Part shown: positions 12,556 to 26,486 of the stretch, in pieces
Layout of the letters: every line of letters starts with the position of its first letter
Numbering within the stretch: the stretch's first letter is position 1
NCBI GenBank assembly: GCA_030737875.1
Contig: CM060925.1
Coordinates: 480,189,514 to 480,253,513 of the forward strand
Source of the DNA: Allium sativum
Taxonomy: Eukaryota; Streptophyta; Magnoliopsida; Asparagales; Amaryllidaceae
Reading direction: 5' to 3'
DNA length: 64,000 bases
Position numbers and translations under genes: made by a program
The notes under the pieces: generated by a model
What the model was told of the DNA's origin: nothing
The model's input: only the letters and a program-made list of their open reading frames with translations
Database searches by the model: none

Positions 12556-14063
12556 TTCTTCCCCACTTAAAATAATTTCGTCCTCGAAATTGCTAAGGTA
12601 GAAAACAACTCTATTAACTGGTTATAACTTATTTGTTCACTTCTTAACTTCAGTTTCCAACTGAACCAAAATAATTTCAATTAAATATCAATTAATTCTT
12701 ATCAACAAAAATTTTCAAAAATCCTGAAAATTTTCTAACGCCTTAACTTTTTTGAAAAAATTCGCCAGCACCTCCTTTGTACTGGTCAATACGTCAAACT
12801 CCAACTCGCCTCTCTGGGCCATCTCTATCCCAAAAGAAAATCAAACAGCCAAGCGGCTTGCCAATTCGGCTCATAAATCTTATATCCAATAGAAATATAA
12901 ACTTGTACCTTTTGTCGGCATATCATTATATCCTTTCCACCTGTTATCAATTTAGCGGATACAAGGGTCATGCCAATCAAATTCCAATCTGCTTTTATCC
13001 ACAACACAACCATTCTCTTATATCTGAGCCAAATATCATTTCAACTCGAGTTTCTTCTCGATTCCCAACCCTTAACTTGATTATCACATTACACTTCAAA
13101 TTTGAATCTCACAATCCAATTTGTCTTGATATCATTCTAATTTAATCTTAGTTACCACTTTACCGGCTTTACTTTAAATCAAATTTGCTTTCATAAATTT
13201 CTATTAAATTTGTTTTTAATTCAAACAGTCTTTCCCTGGAGTTTTTAAACTGTTTACTCTTTTCAAAAATCAAATTTTCCTTTCTGAAATTCAACACAAC
13301 TTGTCTTTCCCAAAATAAATTCAAAACAATATCTCTGGTAGTAATTCGTCACTTACAACTCGAAAATGAATACTGATGATGCAGCTGTCATCATCAGAAT
13401 CTATTTTCCAGCGATCGAAGTGAGTTCAATACTATAAAACCATTTCTAAACATTACCACTTTGAAATTCATTTGAAAATATAATTCACACTGCTTGTAAA
13501 ACAATTTAAAATCTAGCAGGATCTTAAATTTTCCTTATTTTTAATCCAAATCCATTTACAAACACTTATCCAATTTTCCAAAATTTTAATTCAATTTCTG
13601 GTTTAAATTTCAGATTTAACTCATCTGATTTCACGTATTTTACTTATATGAATTCTGATTGGTTATTTACATAACCATTTAATTTATAATCTTTCTCGAT
13701 TGTAATAACAACCAATATATCCACTATATTCTAATTTTGATATATATATATATCTTCTCTTTATCAAGATATACCTTGGGTAAACTTATTTTAATTTACC
13801 CTCTTTTCAAAACATATCGTGTCGACCCATCGTATTCGAGTGTTTATAAACTCCTACCGATACAGTGGATCAAACTGATCGACCAGAACCCATAAACGAC
13901 TCAACCAATAAATCTCTACAATATAAAACAAGTTTTTATATCAATAACAAATACGCTCACTCGTATATATACACTCAACTCAATCTAGTGTATTACTAAC
14001 CCCATCTCTACTGAGTCACACCACAGAGCCAAGGTAATTCTTAACTTAAGTTATGATACCAAC
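12556..14063 (-). mobile_element. E internal region: polypurine tract, non-coding body, primer site
   Basis: Bases 12556-12568 read on the minus strand as 'aagtggggaagaa' next to the LTR, a polypurine tract. Bases 14050-14061 read TGGTATCATAAC, matching the usual plant TGGTATCAGAGC primer site at 10 of 12 positions, two bases from the 5' LTR. The 1.5 kb between is AT-rich with no conserved protein. Bases 12745-12960 resemble a block in the D LTR and D 3' region ('cacctcctttgtact', 'gccaagcggcttgcca', 'gtaccttttgtcggca'). Confidence 0.88.
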
Positions 14064-17000
14064 TGTAATGACCCAAAAATCCGGTCCAATTTGAGCTGAC
14101 TAAATAACACAAGTCCAACCCCAAATTGCACTGGAATACAGGAAATTAATAGAAAGAAGACAGAGAGTGAGGAAAGATAAGATAGAAACTTAGAATAGAA
14201 GAAGAAGAAGAACACAACATCAGAGTAACACGAACCTCACAGCGGAACGAATAACATATAATATATAACATAACTTTGAAATATACATCTGTACTTGAAT
14301 ATACATCATTATCAAAGTACAACACTTACAACACAGTGGAAATAAACTATAGTTATATGATCCTGAAGCCTCCTGCTCCAGCTCTTCAAGTACCTGTAAA
14401 TCCCGACTACTTGACTGCCCGTACAAAATTGGGCACCCAAGAGTTTAGGGAAAACAAAACAAAATAAACTCCGGGTTAGTCTTGGGACTGGTATGAGTAA
14501 AACAGTTTAAAACAGTTCGAACAGTAAACGATATTTCATAAGACCACGCCGTATAACGGAACGGGTTTTTCCCTTATGAGAATCCAAATTATCTTTATAT
14601 CAAAACCTTTTGATATTAGAATAATGTCTATCAACCACAATATAATAATCATCTAGCAGAAACGCTTTCATCTCACGTTCTACATATATAGTATACACTC
14701 AAAACCGCAAGCACGTATTGGGTAATGGATTTCCAACTATGACAAGGTATGGAACCACCTTTCGCTAGTGTACCTCTAGAGAGGATTACACTAGGTTCAA
14801 CAAGAACATCTTGCAACCCGGCCACACATGACCGACCACTCATTTCGCTTGAGTGTATCGAATGTATATCACCAACGGCTGGGATCAGCAACCGTTTCCC
14901 GAATGGGACAGCATCAACAATAGATTTTTAGAAGTAAATGAAACTCTAGATCAGGTGATTATACACCCTAATAGGTCCGACCTACATAGCCATGCTGCCT
15001 GCCCGATTTCTGTCATTTACCAGATGTGAGGCTAGAAGCTACGCTTATCTTTTACATGCCACATCTTCATTCACTTTGAATGTCACATCGTCATACCCGC
15101 CAGATCACAAGTTGATTTCCCAAAAAATACCACGGGTATACAACTAAGAGAAACGAATACGTTTGAAGAGATCAACTTATGCGATCTATCAGATATACTC
15201 TGTCAGACCTTCGTCCATACAAGTTGTCTTGGGACTGAACAAACCGAAGGCACTATTCAGTATATCCATCTTAGGCACTGTTATCTAAGATTTATACAAC
15301 AGCCTTTGCACTTTACTCCGTCTTTAATAATCTTTGGCATATATGATTCGCAACGCTTATGCCAATACGGAGTGGTTCTTCGGATAATAATTCAACCGGT
15401 CTCTCCATACTAACAACATTAAAATGGTCAAAAACTTTGATAGTCGGTGAGTTAACTATCAAAGAAAACACGTGTGCAAACAACGATATTATTTCCAGAT
15501 GGAGTTTATATCGATCAATCATCATTTAATATATATATATATATATCTTCACATTTCCTTATTTTCTATGTTTAGAAAATATACGCCATTAACATCGGAA
15601 ACATTTCCATAGCTTATTCATGCATCACTATCATTTCACAACTATTAGTCCCTAACCATAAACTAGTAAGAGAACAATTTTCTAAGTATAAACCCCGAAG
15701 GCTGAAACCAACATCAGATCGATACTCAGAAAACTATTCAACTTAACTAATCTCTAGTCAGTTTCTAATATTGTTTAACTCTATTTCTTTACCTCTATTC
15801 GATTAACTCTATTTCTTTACCTTTATTCGATTAACTCTATTTGATTAACTCTAATTCGACTAACTATGTCTGTTTTACTCTAATCGATTTACTCTATTTG
15901 ATTTACTCAAATCGATTAACTCTATTCATTTCCTAAATAAATATTCCTTTATCCTATTTATTTTCTAAATAAATATTCTCCTTTATAATCTCCTATTTAT
16001 TTTATAAATAAATACTCTCCTATTTATTTTCTAAATAAATATTCTCCTTTATAATCTCCTATTTATTTTCTAAATAAATATTCTCCTTTATAATCTCCTA
16101 TTTATTTTCTAAATAAATATTTTCAAATTATTTCCTTTTATAAAATCGGTTGATTTTATAAAATTCCTTTAATTCAATATACGTTGAAATATTCCTTTTT
16201 ACATCCCACGGTCTTTTTATGATATTTAAAATATCGAATAACAAGGATCAATATCATTCTAACACACATATTCCATAACAGATTATATAACACATCATAT
16301 ATCACAATACATGAACAGAACAATATTATAAATATTGAGGAGTCCAGTTGGACCCCTCCAACCTGTTTCCCTGCATCACAGATGTTAAACACACAAATAT
16401 AAAATATTCTATTAAACATAATCAATATTCGATTTACGATTTATATATATATATCGTTATCTATGATCCCAATCAATACACAAACAACTTAACCAATAGT
16501 TAACACACATCAATCAGTCATCATTTATCAGTTCTAAATATACGTTATAAAAATAGAACTGTTCAGATTTGGTGAGTTTTACTCACATTGGACGATCATC
16601 GTTAATAACGATAACCATCGCTTGATTCAAACGGACAATTTATTTTGCTGTAAATTGTAACGAGCTTCGATTCACTCCCCGTCAGTTCCATGGTGTAGCC
16701 ACTGTCCATACGATCCTGTTGGATCTTGTTTCGCTGAATTTCAATGTCGTATGACGAAGTTATAACATATACAAGTTTGCTATTGGGCCTTACCTAATTA
16801 AACATATCGGCCCATTATCCCATTTGAAGCCCAGACCCGCTACCTTCACCCTTTCTTCCTCCGCGTATCCTTCTACTGCTTCTACTTTAAAGAAACCCAT
16901 AGCCAAACTCATCTCATACCAATATCCCAACATAAAACCCCTTCTTTACTAAACGAGTATTATTATCATTAGGCTCCTCTTTCTATACTTTACAATCCCT

Positions 17001-18960
17001 TCCAAGACTCGGCCCAAACTGCATTGAATCCTCACCAACCTATTTGTCTACAGCCCACTCCTTCTTAAATACTTCAGCCCATCCACCCTCCTGAACAAAA
17101 ACCCATCCACACTAATTCCTGTTTTCCACTCCAATACATGTTTCCAGACCTTCATGGATGCAAACTTCCCTTCAGTTATAACATCAGCATACTCCATTCT
17201 CGACCATTTCCATTTCAAAGAAGAAAACAACAAATCCCAAACATTTAATCCCTTGCATAACCATTCATTATTCCCCGTTTACCTTTAAGTAAAACCACTC
17301 ATCACTTCCTCCTTCCAGTTCTCTCCTCCAGAATACAATCGCACGCTTCACTCCTCCACTTGCTTACAGCAAAACGCGATGTCCTCTTCAATCGTACTTG
17401 ACAAATCCGACCACCGGACATCGCCTACCCGCCACCAAAGACCGCGCCTGACCCCACCACTCCATCGCAACCGGTCTCCATCAACTCAGATTCCTTGCGG
17501 CTTCCTCACGCTCTCGAACACCAAAAGGAAATCCACCATACTTTTTCATTACGAACCCCTTCAGAACATCACCATTTAACCCCTCGTTCTGCCGTGACTT
17601 CAGCGCCTCAACCTCTCCCCATACGCCGAGCTCCAGCAGTCCTCTTCCACAAATCGGCGCTGACCCAATCTTGCCGTCGAACCCAAAAACAGCATATAGA
17701 ATTGAAGGGGAAAACTTCACAAATTGAAATACATTTATCTCCAATTTTTTAGAGGAGAAACTGATTTTATAAAATACCTTAAAGATTGAAATCTTTGAAG
17801 AACTTCAGTTGCACATTTTCTGAAAGTGGCGGCTCGATTTTATCTGAGGAGAATTAGGTTTCTAAGGGAATTTAGTTAGGCTATTTATAGGGTAGTTTAG
17901 ATATTTTTAGATATTTTATATTGGTTTTTAAGCAAACGTTGTTTTTATTTATCCTCTAAAATTCCTATGGTCACATACGATACCCAAAAATCACGAAACT
18001 GAACATGCAGCTAGAGTTCGACATTACGGTCCCAATGAAACTGGTTTCGTCGAATTCCGACTTCGTTTGCTCACACAGCGTATTTTTAATCGTCAAAATA
18101 CTGACTGTATTTCACTCTAAAAATCGGTACGGCCACATACTGACTTCAAAAATCACGAAACTTCACATCTAACAATAATTTAATACTGCAGATCCAAAAA
18201 AATTAGTTTTCATCGAATTCTGAGACCATTTGCAAAACCGGCTATTTTAAGGCTCTAGATAACCCTTTTAAATATATAAATATATTTAAATAAATTAAAT
18301 TGCATTAAATATTAATGAATTAATATTATCGTATATATTCACAATAGAATATCATACAGCTCCAGGGTAATTATAAATTCGATATTCCAAGTCCAGGTTG
18401 AATCGCATTTCAATTTATATTGAAATTCCCTTTTGTAACGTATATAAAGCATTGCAAATTATAAAGAAATTCCATAGCGACTTTTCTGAAATTTGATTTT
18501 GACGTAAATCAAGATCTACACGACGAAATCCAGATTTTTCTCTTCCATTAGAAAAATATACTTCACCAACTCCATACGTTTCTTGTTTCACAGAAATCCG
18601 ATTAAAAACGAACCCGATACATTCAGTTGAAGTTCGAATCGCCAATTTACGAACTGCAGCGCCATTTCAAGCTCGATTTTAATTATAATATAATTATACG
18701 TTCAAACTGTCGTTTATATAATATATTCGTTATTCATATTAAATTCCAAGCTGTATTAAATATCACAGATGATACAGTTCACACCATATCGCCCTTTTCA
18801 GCCAACTCTGATTATTTCAGGATTAAATATATTATTTAATTTATTATTCTAAATTAAATATTTACCATTATTTAATTCCACGACCATTAAATCCTTTAAT
18901 TCATTATTTAAATAATTAAATAAATAAATTATAATACCTCTGCAAATCCGGGTCATTACA
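14064..18960 (-). mobile_element. E 5' LTR (4897 bp)
   Basis: This is the duplicate of 7624-12555 with the same terminal bases. The conserved island is at 15692-15720 with one change (gccg to gctg). The promoter for the minus-strand transcript should lie here, but I could not place a TATA box with confidence. It ends exactly at the TSD copy gcagt (18961-18965). Confidence 0.93.
15780..16126. repeat. Minisatellites in E 5' LTR
   Basis: Counterpart of 9355-9690 with a different copy number. The 'tctttacctctattcgattaactctatt' part has an extra duplicated stretch and the 39 bp array contains a shortened unit near 16005-16020, so the arrays have changed since insertion. Confidence 0.85.
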
Positions 18961-20799
18961 GCAGTCTTATCTATACTATCCTCAACTACCCTCAACTGTT
19001 GAAATCCTGTAGCTAAGTCCAACTGCGAGAAAACTGAAGCACCAACCAACTGATCGAACAAATCATCTATTCTCGGCAATGGATGTCTATTCTTCTTCGT
19101 TTGCTTATTCAACTCCCTATAGTCCACGCACAATATAAGCGAACCATCAGCCTTCGTAGCAAAAATAACTCGAGCACCCCACTCTGAGATACCTCTTCTT
19201 ATGAACCCTTTCTCAAGCAATCTTTCACTTGTTTACTAAGCTCCCTCCTTTCTCTTGGAGCCATGTGGCGCACTGGCAATGCAACTGGCTTTGCATTGTC
19301 CACCAAGTATATACGGAAATCTATCTCGTGTTTTGGAGGTAAGCCCCTAACCTCCTCAAAGACATCTGCATACTCACGGACTACTCGAACAGATTGCAAA
19401 TCATCAATTGATGTGTCAAGAGATTCTAGGTATCTAAGTATAACAGAACCCTTAGGGTCACAAGAAATATCGAGAGTATTACCCAAACTAGTCAACAGTC
19501 TAACTACCCTCTTTTCACAGTCGAGAATGGCACCATACGTGGCTAGCAACTCCATTTCTAGAATCCACCCATAGCCCATGAAGCCAAGCACATAAGCGTT
19601 GCATTCGAACTCAATGCCATACACATATATTCTCAAATCCTGACATAACATAGAAAGATGAGCCGTACCCCCAATGAGACAACTACGGGATCCATAACTA
19701 AACTAGCATTTAGGTGCAGTGTTTCAACTAATGAAGCAGATATAAACGAACGTGAAGCGCCGGAATCAAACAAAGTACGTACAGGATGATCGAAAAGGAA
19801 AATCAAACTTTCAACAGAACCGTTTCTACCTCTCCCTTGTCTAGGTGCCATGAGAGCATGAACCTGCCCTCCAGAAGTAGATTCTGTCCACTGTCCTTTC
19901 CCTTGTCCTTGCCTTCTTGGGCAGTATTTAATCATATGTCCTGCCTCACCACATTGGAAGCAATTTGTCTTCTTCTTCTTCCTACATTCCTTGCTTAAGT
20001 GGCCTGGTGTTCCACAATTAAAACACCTTTTCTTCCCTTGGCCCTTGTTATCCTTGTCGCCTTTCTTTTGTTGTTATTGTGCCATCTTTGGATCCCTTTT
20101 CTTATCCTGTGCCTTATCTACATTAGCACCTTTTTCCTCTTCATGCATCAACGCCATGTCAACAAGTTTCTCGAAAGTAGCCCCCATAGAAATGTGGGAC
20201 ATAGCCTACCCATGTAATGGTTCATTCAGACCCTTGGCAAATCTCAAAGCCTTCCTATGTGGTGTATTAACTAATTCCATAACAAATCTTGCTAACTGGT
20301 TAAACTTGTTAACGTACTCCTTCACAGACAAACTCCCTTGTTTCAAAGCCAAGAACCTCTCCATATATAAACTCTCCTCCGCTTGTGAAAGAAATTTCAA
20401 CTCAAACCTTTGTCTAAAGTGTATTCACGTCTCCACTGCACGTCCTCCATTAGTTACTTCCCACCAAAAGGAAGCTTCATCCTTCATTAACCCAACAACT
20501 AGCTAAACCATCCTTCCATCATCTATCTCAAAGATACCAAACAAATCCTCCACTTCCTTGAGCTAATTCCAAGCCTCAACAAACATCTCAGTCCCAAAAA
20601 ACGGCTTTCCGCCCATCACACAGAAGTCTTTGCATATCTTTGAAAAAGCGTCTACATGGGGAGGAGGAGGAGGAGGAGCGGCTGCAGCTAGTGGAGGAGG
20701 AACGTCTATTGGGCCTACGGCTGTAGCCCTAGCCTCCAGATACCTTCTGAACCAACCTGGTATCTATACGCCCTCATGTATAACGGGTTCCCCAGACAT
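18961..20799 (-). pseudogene. A1 gag, protease and RT 5' half (broken)
   Basis: I placed the start at 20799 (MSGEPVIHEG), the first methionine upstream of Gag homology. Gag contains FWWEV and SVKEYVNKFNQLARF (about 20310), with at least four in-frame stops. Two intact CCHC zinc knuckles follow, CFNCGTPGHLSKEC (about 20020) and CFQCGEAGHMIKYC (about 19960). The protease motif is LFDSGASRSFI (about 19770). A frameshift at a C run (19668-19672) precedes the linker. RT then begins at YADVFEE and continues through [12 protein letters not shown] and [13 protein letters not shown] to the E insertion. A proline-rich run (PPPPPPP) in Gag is encoded by the GGA repeat at 20661-20700. Confidence 0.9.
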
Positions 20800-20984
20800 G
20801 CTGAAAGGAAAAAGGAAGAGATTCAAAATGGAGAATCGAAAGATAGATATATGGCTTTTGGGGATTATGTTTTTTATAATTAACTTTTCTCTTGAAAATA
20901 CCCTCTTTAAAACAAGTTTTTGAAAATACTTCTTTCTAAAAATGCTTTTGAAAATGGTTTTCAAAATCTTTTATCTGTTCTGGT

Positions 20985-21004
20985 AACCTTCAGCTCTGAT
21001 ACCA
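20985..21004 (-). other. A1 primer-binding site
   Basis: The minus strand reads TGGTATCAGAGC, then tgaaggtt, two bases from the LTR edge at 21007. The first 12 bases are the standard plant primer site complementary to the 3' end of initiator tRNA-Met. Confidence 0.93.
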
Positions 21005-22263
21005 CGTGTAACACCCCACGTCCATTAATGTCACTCACTAAGGGAATGCATTAACTTTCATGGAGTATTATAAGAGTATAGAACAGAATATCACAAGACA
21101 GATATGTAAAATGGTACTTAAGAAAATTCAAAATTTATTCATTGCAGCGGAAAAGCAAAACATGTTTGGTTACAACATTAAAACCACATGCTAAAGCCAA
21201 ATACACAAATATCCATCTTGTACAAAATCATTATCAAAGTACATAAAAGTAAAACCATAATCCCACTCCAAATAGCCATAATGAAAAAGAGATAAAGTTG
21301 AGCATTACTTTCAAAACTTCCAAGCACTTCAAGAAGAAAGAAATCCAAGTCAAACTTCACTATTCCCACCCTGAGGACCTGGGGGGGGGGGGAGAAAGAA
21401 AAGAGGCAAAACAAAAAGGGGTCAGACATAAATCTGGCGAGTCTATTGACTTTAATAATATAATCAGTAAAGTAACAGGATAAGAACATAAATTGGATAT
21501 AAGAGACGACTGTAACATAAGCAGATATGATAAGGTAACAAGAAGATGTAACGTTGACTGCGCTTCTAATCACTATAAGATAATTCTTACACCGCACCAA
21601 TGTTAATTCCATACTGAAAGTTGATCCCTCTTGCCAAACATAATAATAATAATAATGGTAGTTTCGTGTACTCCTAGCTGCTGTCATAGGTGCCGCCTGC
21701 TCCTGTCTCCACTAGTTGTACCCATTACCCTCCCCATTCGATCGGCTCCCTAACTTGTAGATACCCGTGCTGGTCCCACAGTAGGGTGTATCACTCCCTA
21801 AAGTGGCAACCTGATACTACTAAAATGCACGACTTATACCTACGAGATGTAACAACATCTTACCTACCAGCCCGGACCCACGCACGCACAAGACTCCATT
21901 GGACTTGCACTGCCATCGCTAACTCTTTTGACCTCTTAAATCAAACCCAGTAAGCGTATCCCGTCCTCGACCTAGTTCGATCTCACATAGATACTAAATG
22001 GTTTACTGGTTGAAAAGGTCCCCACACTTAACACAAGCTTCTTTCCTAAGCCTGGTTCCCACTAGGAATTCCCACTTAACCCCACTTTATCCCCATGTCT
22101 AATCACATTTCTCATCTTGGTTAAGTGCTTCAATTATATTTCTCATGTTACCCACTTAACCCTTTATCATCCCCATGTCTAATCACATGGCTTATCATGG
22201 TTAAGTGTTCATTAATTCATTATAACCGTAATCTTGCAAGACCTCCCACATTAGATCACCGTT

Positions 22264-22437
22264 TTGCGGTTGTTGGATTTGCCAGGCAGTTCCGGATAGG
22301 CTTATACCGCAATCCGAATCTAACCTCGTGTCTTTGCATTATTACACATTTAATTTCTACCTTTGACCTCTCACATTAGACTGTCGTTTGTGGTTGTTGG
22401 ATATGCTGGGCTGTTCCGGGCAGACTTCTACCGCAAA
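22264..22437. repeat. Duplicated hairpin unit, A1 5' LTR
   Basis: Counterpart of 3074-3247. Unit 1 is TTGCGGT (22264-22270) with ACCGCAA (22306-22312). Unit 2 is TTTGTGGT (22387-22394) with ACCGCAAA (22430-22437), a T opposite G at one position, so pairing is kept as a wobble on plus-strand RNA only. Confidence 0.82.
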
Positions 22438-22818
22438 CCAAGTCTAACCTCGTGTCTTAGGCGTTCATTATCTCTTCTTCTATTCGAAACCAGTTTCAAG
22501 TTCTGAATTATAACACATATTCCAATTGCCCACAATTTCCATTTCAATTTACGTTTATAATTCCATTCCAAGTCATGCCTATAATTCCAAATTGTACCAA
22601 TTTATCCCCCAAATCAATTACATGATTACAAATCAACCTATGCCCAATTACATATTATTCAATATTTTCCCAAACTTTTCCCAATCGTTCCAACGTTATT
22701 CGTACGCAAATCTCAACATAATATGTTTGGCTCGAAGTTAGCTTAATCTCATAGAGAACAAAAGGAAAAGAAGAAGGAAAGAGAATCATGACATCAAAAC
22801 TGGCGAAAAATAGGCATA

Positions 22819-23210
22819 CACTACTACAGAACAGGTCATTTGCGACGGTTGTTTATATCCATTTGCGACGGTTCAACAACCGTAACAATTGCAGACGTCG
22901 CAAAATGAAAAACCTTTTTGCGACGGTTTTAAAACCGTCGCTCAATATGCCTTTTTGCGATAGTTTTTACAAAAGCAGTCGCATAACATAGAGTATTTAC
23001 GACCATTTTTTGTAATAGTAGTCGCAAATTAATGTTGCATAGTTTCAAAACTATGCTTTTTTGCTACGGTTTTTATAAAAAACTTTAGCTAAAAAGCTAT
23101 TTTTTGCGATTGGTTTTATATAGCCGTCGCAGTAGACTTGCTGGTGCTTTTAAAAGTTTGTCTTTTTGCTACGGTTTTTAATATTAACCGTCGCAAATAA
23201 CAATTTTCTA
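22819..23210. repeat. F left terminal and subterminal repeats
   Basis: Several copies of TTTGCGACGGTT (about 22849, 22861, 22918) and decayed forms (tttgcgatag, tttgctacgg), most paired with an inverted copy 10-30 bp away, for example 'tttgcgacggttttaaaacc' at 22918. In this superfamily such motifs bind the transposase. Confidence 0.9.
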
Positions 23211-25769
23211 GCTACTCCACACTGTCCTATATTTCAAAACAACAAAAAACTACGAGTATCATAGAATTAATATGCATATGAGCTTAGATAACAATCCACG
23301 TAACTCAGCATAGACTATACAAATGAACATACATCAAACGCACTTCCAACAATCAACATTTAACACAAACAATGTTATATGTATAAATCAAAATAATAAC
23401 AATAGTTAAATTTATATTTAACACAATTTCATATGTTACATAATTTACCATTAACTTTATAATACTTTAAAATATATATGGATCCAGACACATAGCATTT
23501 CAAAGTAAAAATATATTATTGAATATCTATTACACGAAGATAATTACACAATTAAAATGATAGAAGAAAAGGAATGCATAACCTCTGCATGATCCAACCA
23601 TCCTTACATAAGTCAATGTTACAATTGTGTTGATTTTGGCCAGCTCTAACAATTCATCAAATCTAAAAGAAAAAATTAAACACACGACGTAAGTTAGCAT
23701 ATTTCAAATAAGCGCACTTTAAAATAACAATACACCATTTAAAATAATTTTCTTCCTTTTTTCCCCGAATGCATTTTTTTGAACTAGCTTCTAATTTGTT
23801 AAAAAAATGAGGGAATGAGGATGGACTGTTATTTTCAATTTTTAACCCAACTTTCTCGACTTGGCCTTTGTTGCTCAAATGTTCGATTAAGGGTTCTAGC
23901 AAATGGTGATCCACTTTTGCGGTACAAACTCAACTTCTACTACATGGCAAATAACTGATCTATTTTATTCTCTTGAACAAAATATTTTATATTTCAATTT
24001 TTTGTGTACATCAAGTAAGAGATAGAATCTAGCTCTTCCATAATTCATAAAAACATATTTTGGGGTATAAAATGTTAATACTAAAAAATAGATCATGCGG
24101 ATTGACAAGGTCTTTTAGAAAATAGATTTAAAAGTGACAATTATTAACAAATCTAAAAAATCAGCATCAAAATACCATATGGGTATAAAAATGTAATCGT
24201 TGTATTATAGCAGACAGGTAAAATTTGCTTCATCAACTGTAAAAAAAGGTAAGCTAATACAAATCGGTTGTGGTTGGTTGAACCTTTATTGCAAAAGAAA
24301 ATAACTATTTTTGAACAGTTTGATAAGAATTTAGTTTTAAATAAAGCTAGGGAGATAGTAGTAAAATTATGCGTATACAAACATACCTTTGTACGTGCAC
24401 ATGCATACATGGGACTAGGAGAACATCTATAATACAGAATAAAATGTGGAATGAATACATAATTGACTATAGTTAGTAAATATGATTGGAAGTAAAATCA
24501 AGTGAAAATGTAACCATAGACTACTGTGTGACCGCTTGTGTCATTTACCTGTGTGTGTACAGTGCTAATTTCATTATAACCCCATGACTAATTGTGTAAA
24601 ATTTGCTTAATTTTATGAAATAGCATTTTATTATACAATAATTTGATTAAACTAAAACAAACATATTACATTAAATTATTGTCAGGTATGTTAGTAAATA
24701 AAGATCTGATAATGATATTTTCCGATTGTGTTAGAAATCTTATTTAACATTGTGCACTGAAAACTTGTCATATGTAATTGTAGCTTGTGATATTCATATA
24801 CTGAGAAAGTGCCAAATCGCGGTCAGTGGTATCTTTATCTACAGTTCATATGAATATGAATATATTGCATTGCCATTGATAGTAGGACATGCAATTCAGT
24901 GGTGAACATAATCCATGTTTACTCAATTGTTTTTACAAATTGAAATCTTTAAATGCATAACAGATGAAAAGATTCAAAAGTAGACTACTATCATTAGAAG
25001 GAAAAGCAGTAAATAAATTTACTGCAACTCCAAAGAAAAAGCAAAACATACAAGTAGCACATGCGTTTGCATAGACGGTTAGACAATTATACAGCTGACC
25101 ATCAAGACTAATGAATCAAGTACACGGTGATTTGATTAAAGTGTAAAATCATTTTGTCAACTTGGTAGAAATTTGAAAAAAAAAGATTTGGAATGAATAA
25201 TAGCCTTCGCAATTCAAGAGTGAAGTTAGATCTCAGTCCATGTAAGCCGTACAATTATATTCTGAAGTCAGATACTGAATGCCCATATTTAATTGTGATT
25301 TCAGTTTAAACATCAAATTGATACAAAAGTAAAATGGGTGCAATTGGGAATAGCGAACCAAATTCAACAGCCAAAAGGGAATAAAGAGAACTAAAAGAAA
25401 CAACAGCAATGCACACCTGAATTGGTCCTGTTCTCATACATTGTCTTGGTTTCACCCCTCTGTCAATCTTTGATTTATGTGTAGAAATCACAATAGGTGT
25501 AATGATTAAAACCCTCTTACCATTTAGAACTGATACACAAAATAGTTGATTCCTGCAATAGGTAGAGTTTATGCCTTGTTGACTGATACCATAAAATAAA
25601 ACTGAGATTCAAATTGAGCTGCAGCATACCGATATTCAGCACCGTAAATCCAAACAGAGAGAATTAATGAAAAATTAGGTTTTATGATGCAGATATAGTA
25701 GAAAGCGAAGAAAATAAAGGAATGACTAACTTACCATGTCCTGACGTAAAGATGCGTCACAGTTGACAA
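23211..25769. other. F left body, no recognisable gene
   Basis: AT-rich sequence with short chance ORFs. A minus-strand frame near 23663-23914 has a protein-like start (LLEPLIEHLSNKGQVEK) that I cannot assign. The rest resembles intron or intergenic DNA. Confidence 0.6.
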
Positions 25770-25849
25770 TTAGTATGATTTCGGGAAACCGAATCCATTG
25801 TTGAGTTGAACGGCTCCATTTGGTAAGGTGAGAGGATTGTTCAGAAACC

Positions 25850-25979
25850 CACCTTTTCCAATTTCACGCTTGAAGTTATTAGTGATGATTCCCAACTCGG
25901 AAAATGTGAAATTTATTTTCTTTCTTACAACTGTGATTTTAGCATTATCATTCAGATTCCGACATTGCCTATCTACCAA
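25850..25979 (-). pseudogene. Captured LRR receptor kinase fragment: kinase-domain start
   Basis: The minus strand encodes FTFSELGIITNNFKREIGKGGF. This is the juxtamembrane stretch and glycine-rich loop typical of malectin-like LRR receptor kinases (pattern F-[ST]-x-[SA]-E-[LV]-x-x-I-T-N-N-F-x-x-x-[IL]-G-x-G-G-F). Homology stops after GKGGF, followed in frame by an unrelated stretch (LNNPLTLPNGAVQLNN) that may be another junction. No catalytic lysine, HRD or DFG follows. It lies on the same strand as, and downstream of, the LRR exons at 26487-26709, so it is probably from one donor gene. Confidence 0.8.
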
Positions 25980-26486
25980 CTGCAGTGCAAAGTAAGAGAG
26001 TCAGACAGAACATACAGGGCTTCTTCTAATCTGAAATTAGGGAAAACAGACAAAAAAGGGTGAGCAATCTTATTTCTTTTTCCTTGACTTAAAGAAGAGT
26101 GCAACAAATAAAAACAAGTATGAAGAGTCCTGAAAAAATAACTAGCAATACAATTTCGACAGTCCTGTTTTTTTTCCTTGCATGATGATGGTTTTGAAAA
26201 GTAAAAAGTAATTGGAACTTGAAATATATAAGATATTGCTATCAGAAAAAAGAAAAAAAGACATCCACAACATTAACCATGATATGCTACATGTATGTCA
26301 ATTTCGGTTGCGCAATAAAACTACATTATAATTAATAGTTTAATAGCTATGCTCCATGCTAACATAATTTCCAGACCTGTGTGATTAACAGTATCGACTA
26401 ATTCATTTTATTTGGTACCAATAATAATATTACTTGAGGAATTTATTAACATAACACAAAAGAAAAGAAAAAACTGATAGAACCTG

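Larger units (their letters stand above)
7624..18960 (-). mobile_element. Element E: LARD-like non-autonomous LTR retrotransposon (11.3 kb)
   Basis: Two ~4.9 kb LTRs flank only 1508 bp of non-coding DNA. It inserted into the A1 RT coding frame, duplicating gcagt (7619-7623 and 18961-18965, perfect match). Removing it and one TSD copy rejoins the RT frame. Orientation comes from the tRNA-Met-type primer site next to the right LTR and the polypurine tract next to the left LTR. No gag, pol or other gene is recognisable. Long LTRs with a gene-free centre fit the LARD class. In two sampled stretches (7861-7980 versus 14281-14400) the LTRs differ at 5 of 120 bases, so it is relatively young. Confidence 0.93.

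Noticed and set aside
18415..18645. Minus-strand frame similar to one at 444-641 (shared SEKSLWN and ISVKQET), possibly a conserved small protein
   Set aside because: The same region in the other E LTR (near 12120) has lost one base in 'gacgaaaccag' and is shifted. The similarity is fully explained by DNA-level homology of LTR ends.
19991..20506. 171-codon plus-strand frame
   Set aside because: It is the antisense shadow of the A1 gag zinc-knuckle region, which has clear homology on the minus strand.
23663..23914. Minus-strand frame in F as a possible transposase fragment
   Set aside because: No TNP2-like or other transposase motif is visible, and the frame ends in a low-complexity tail. 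It was kept only as unassigned sequence.
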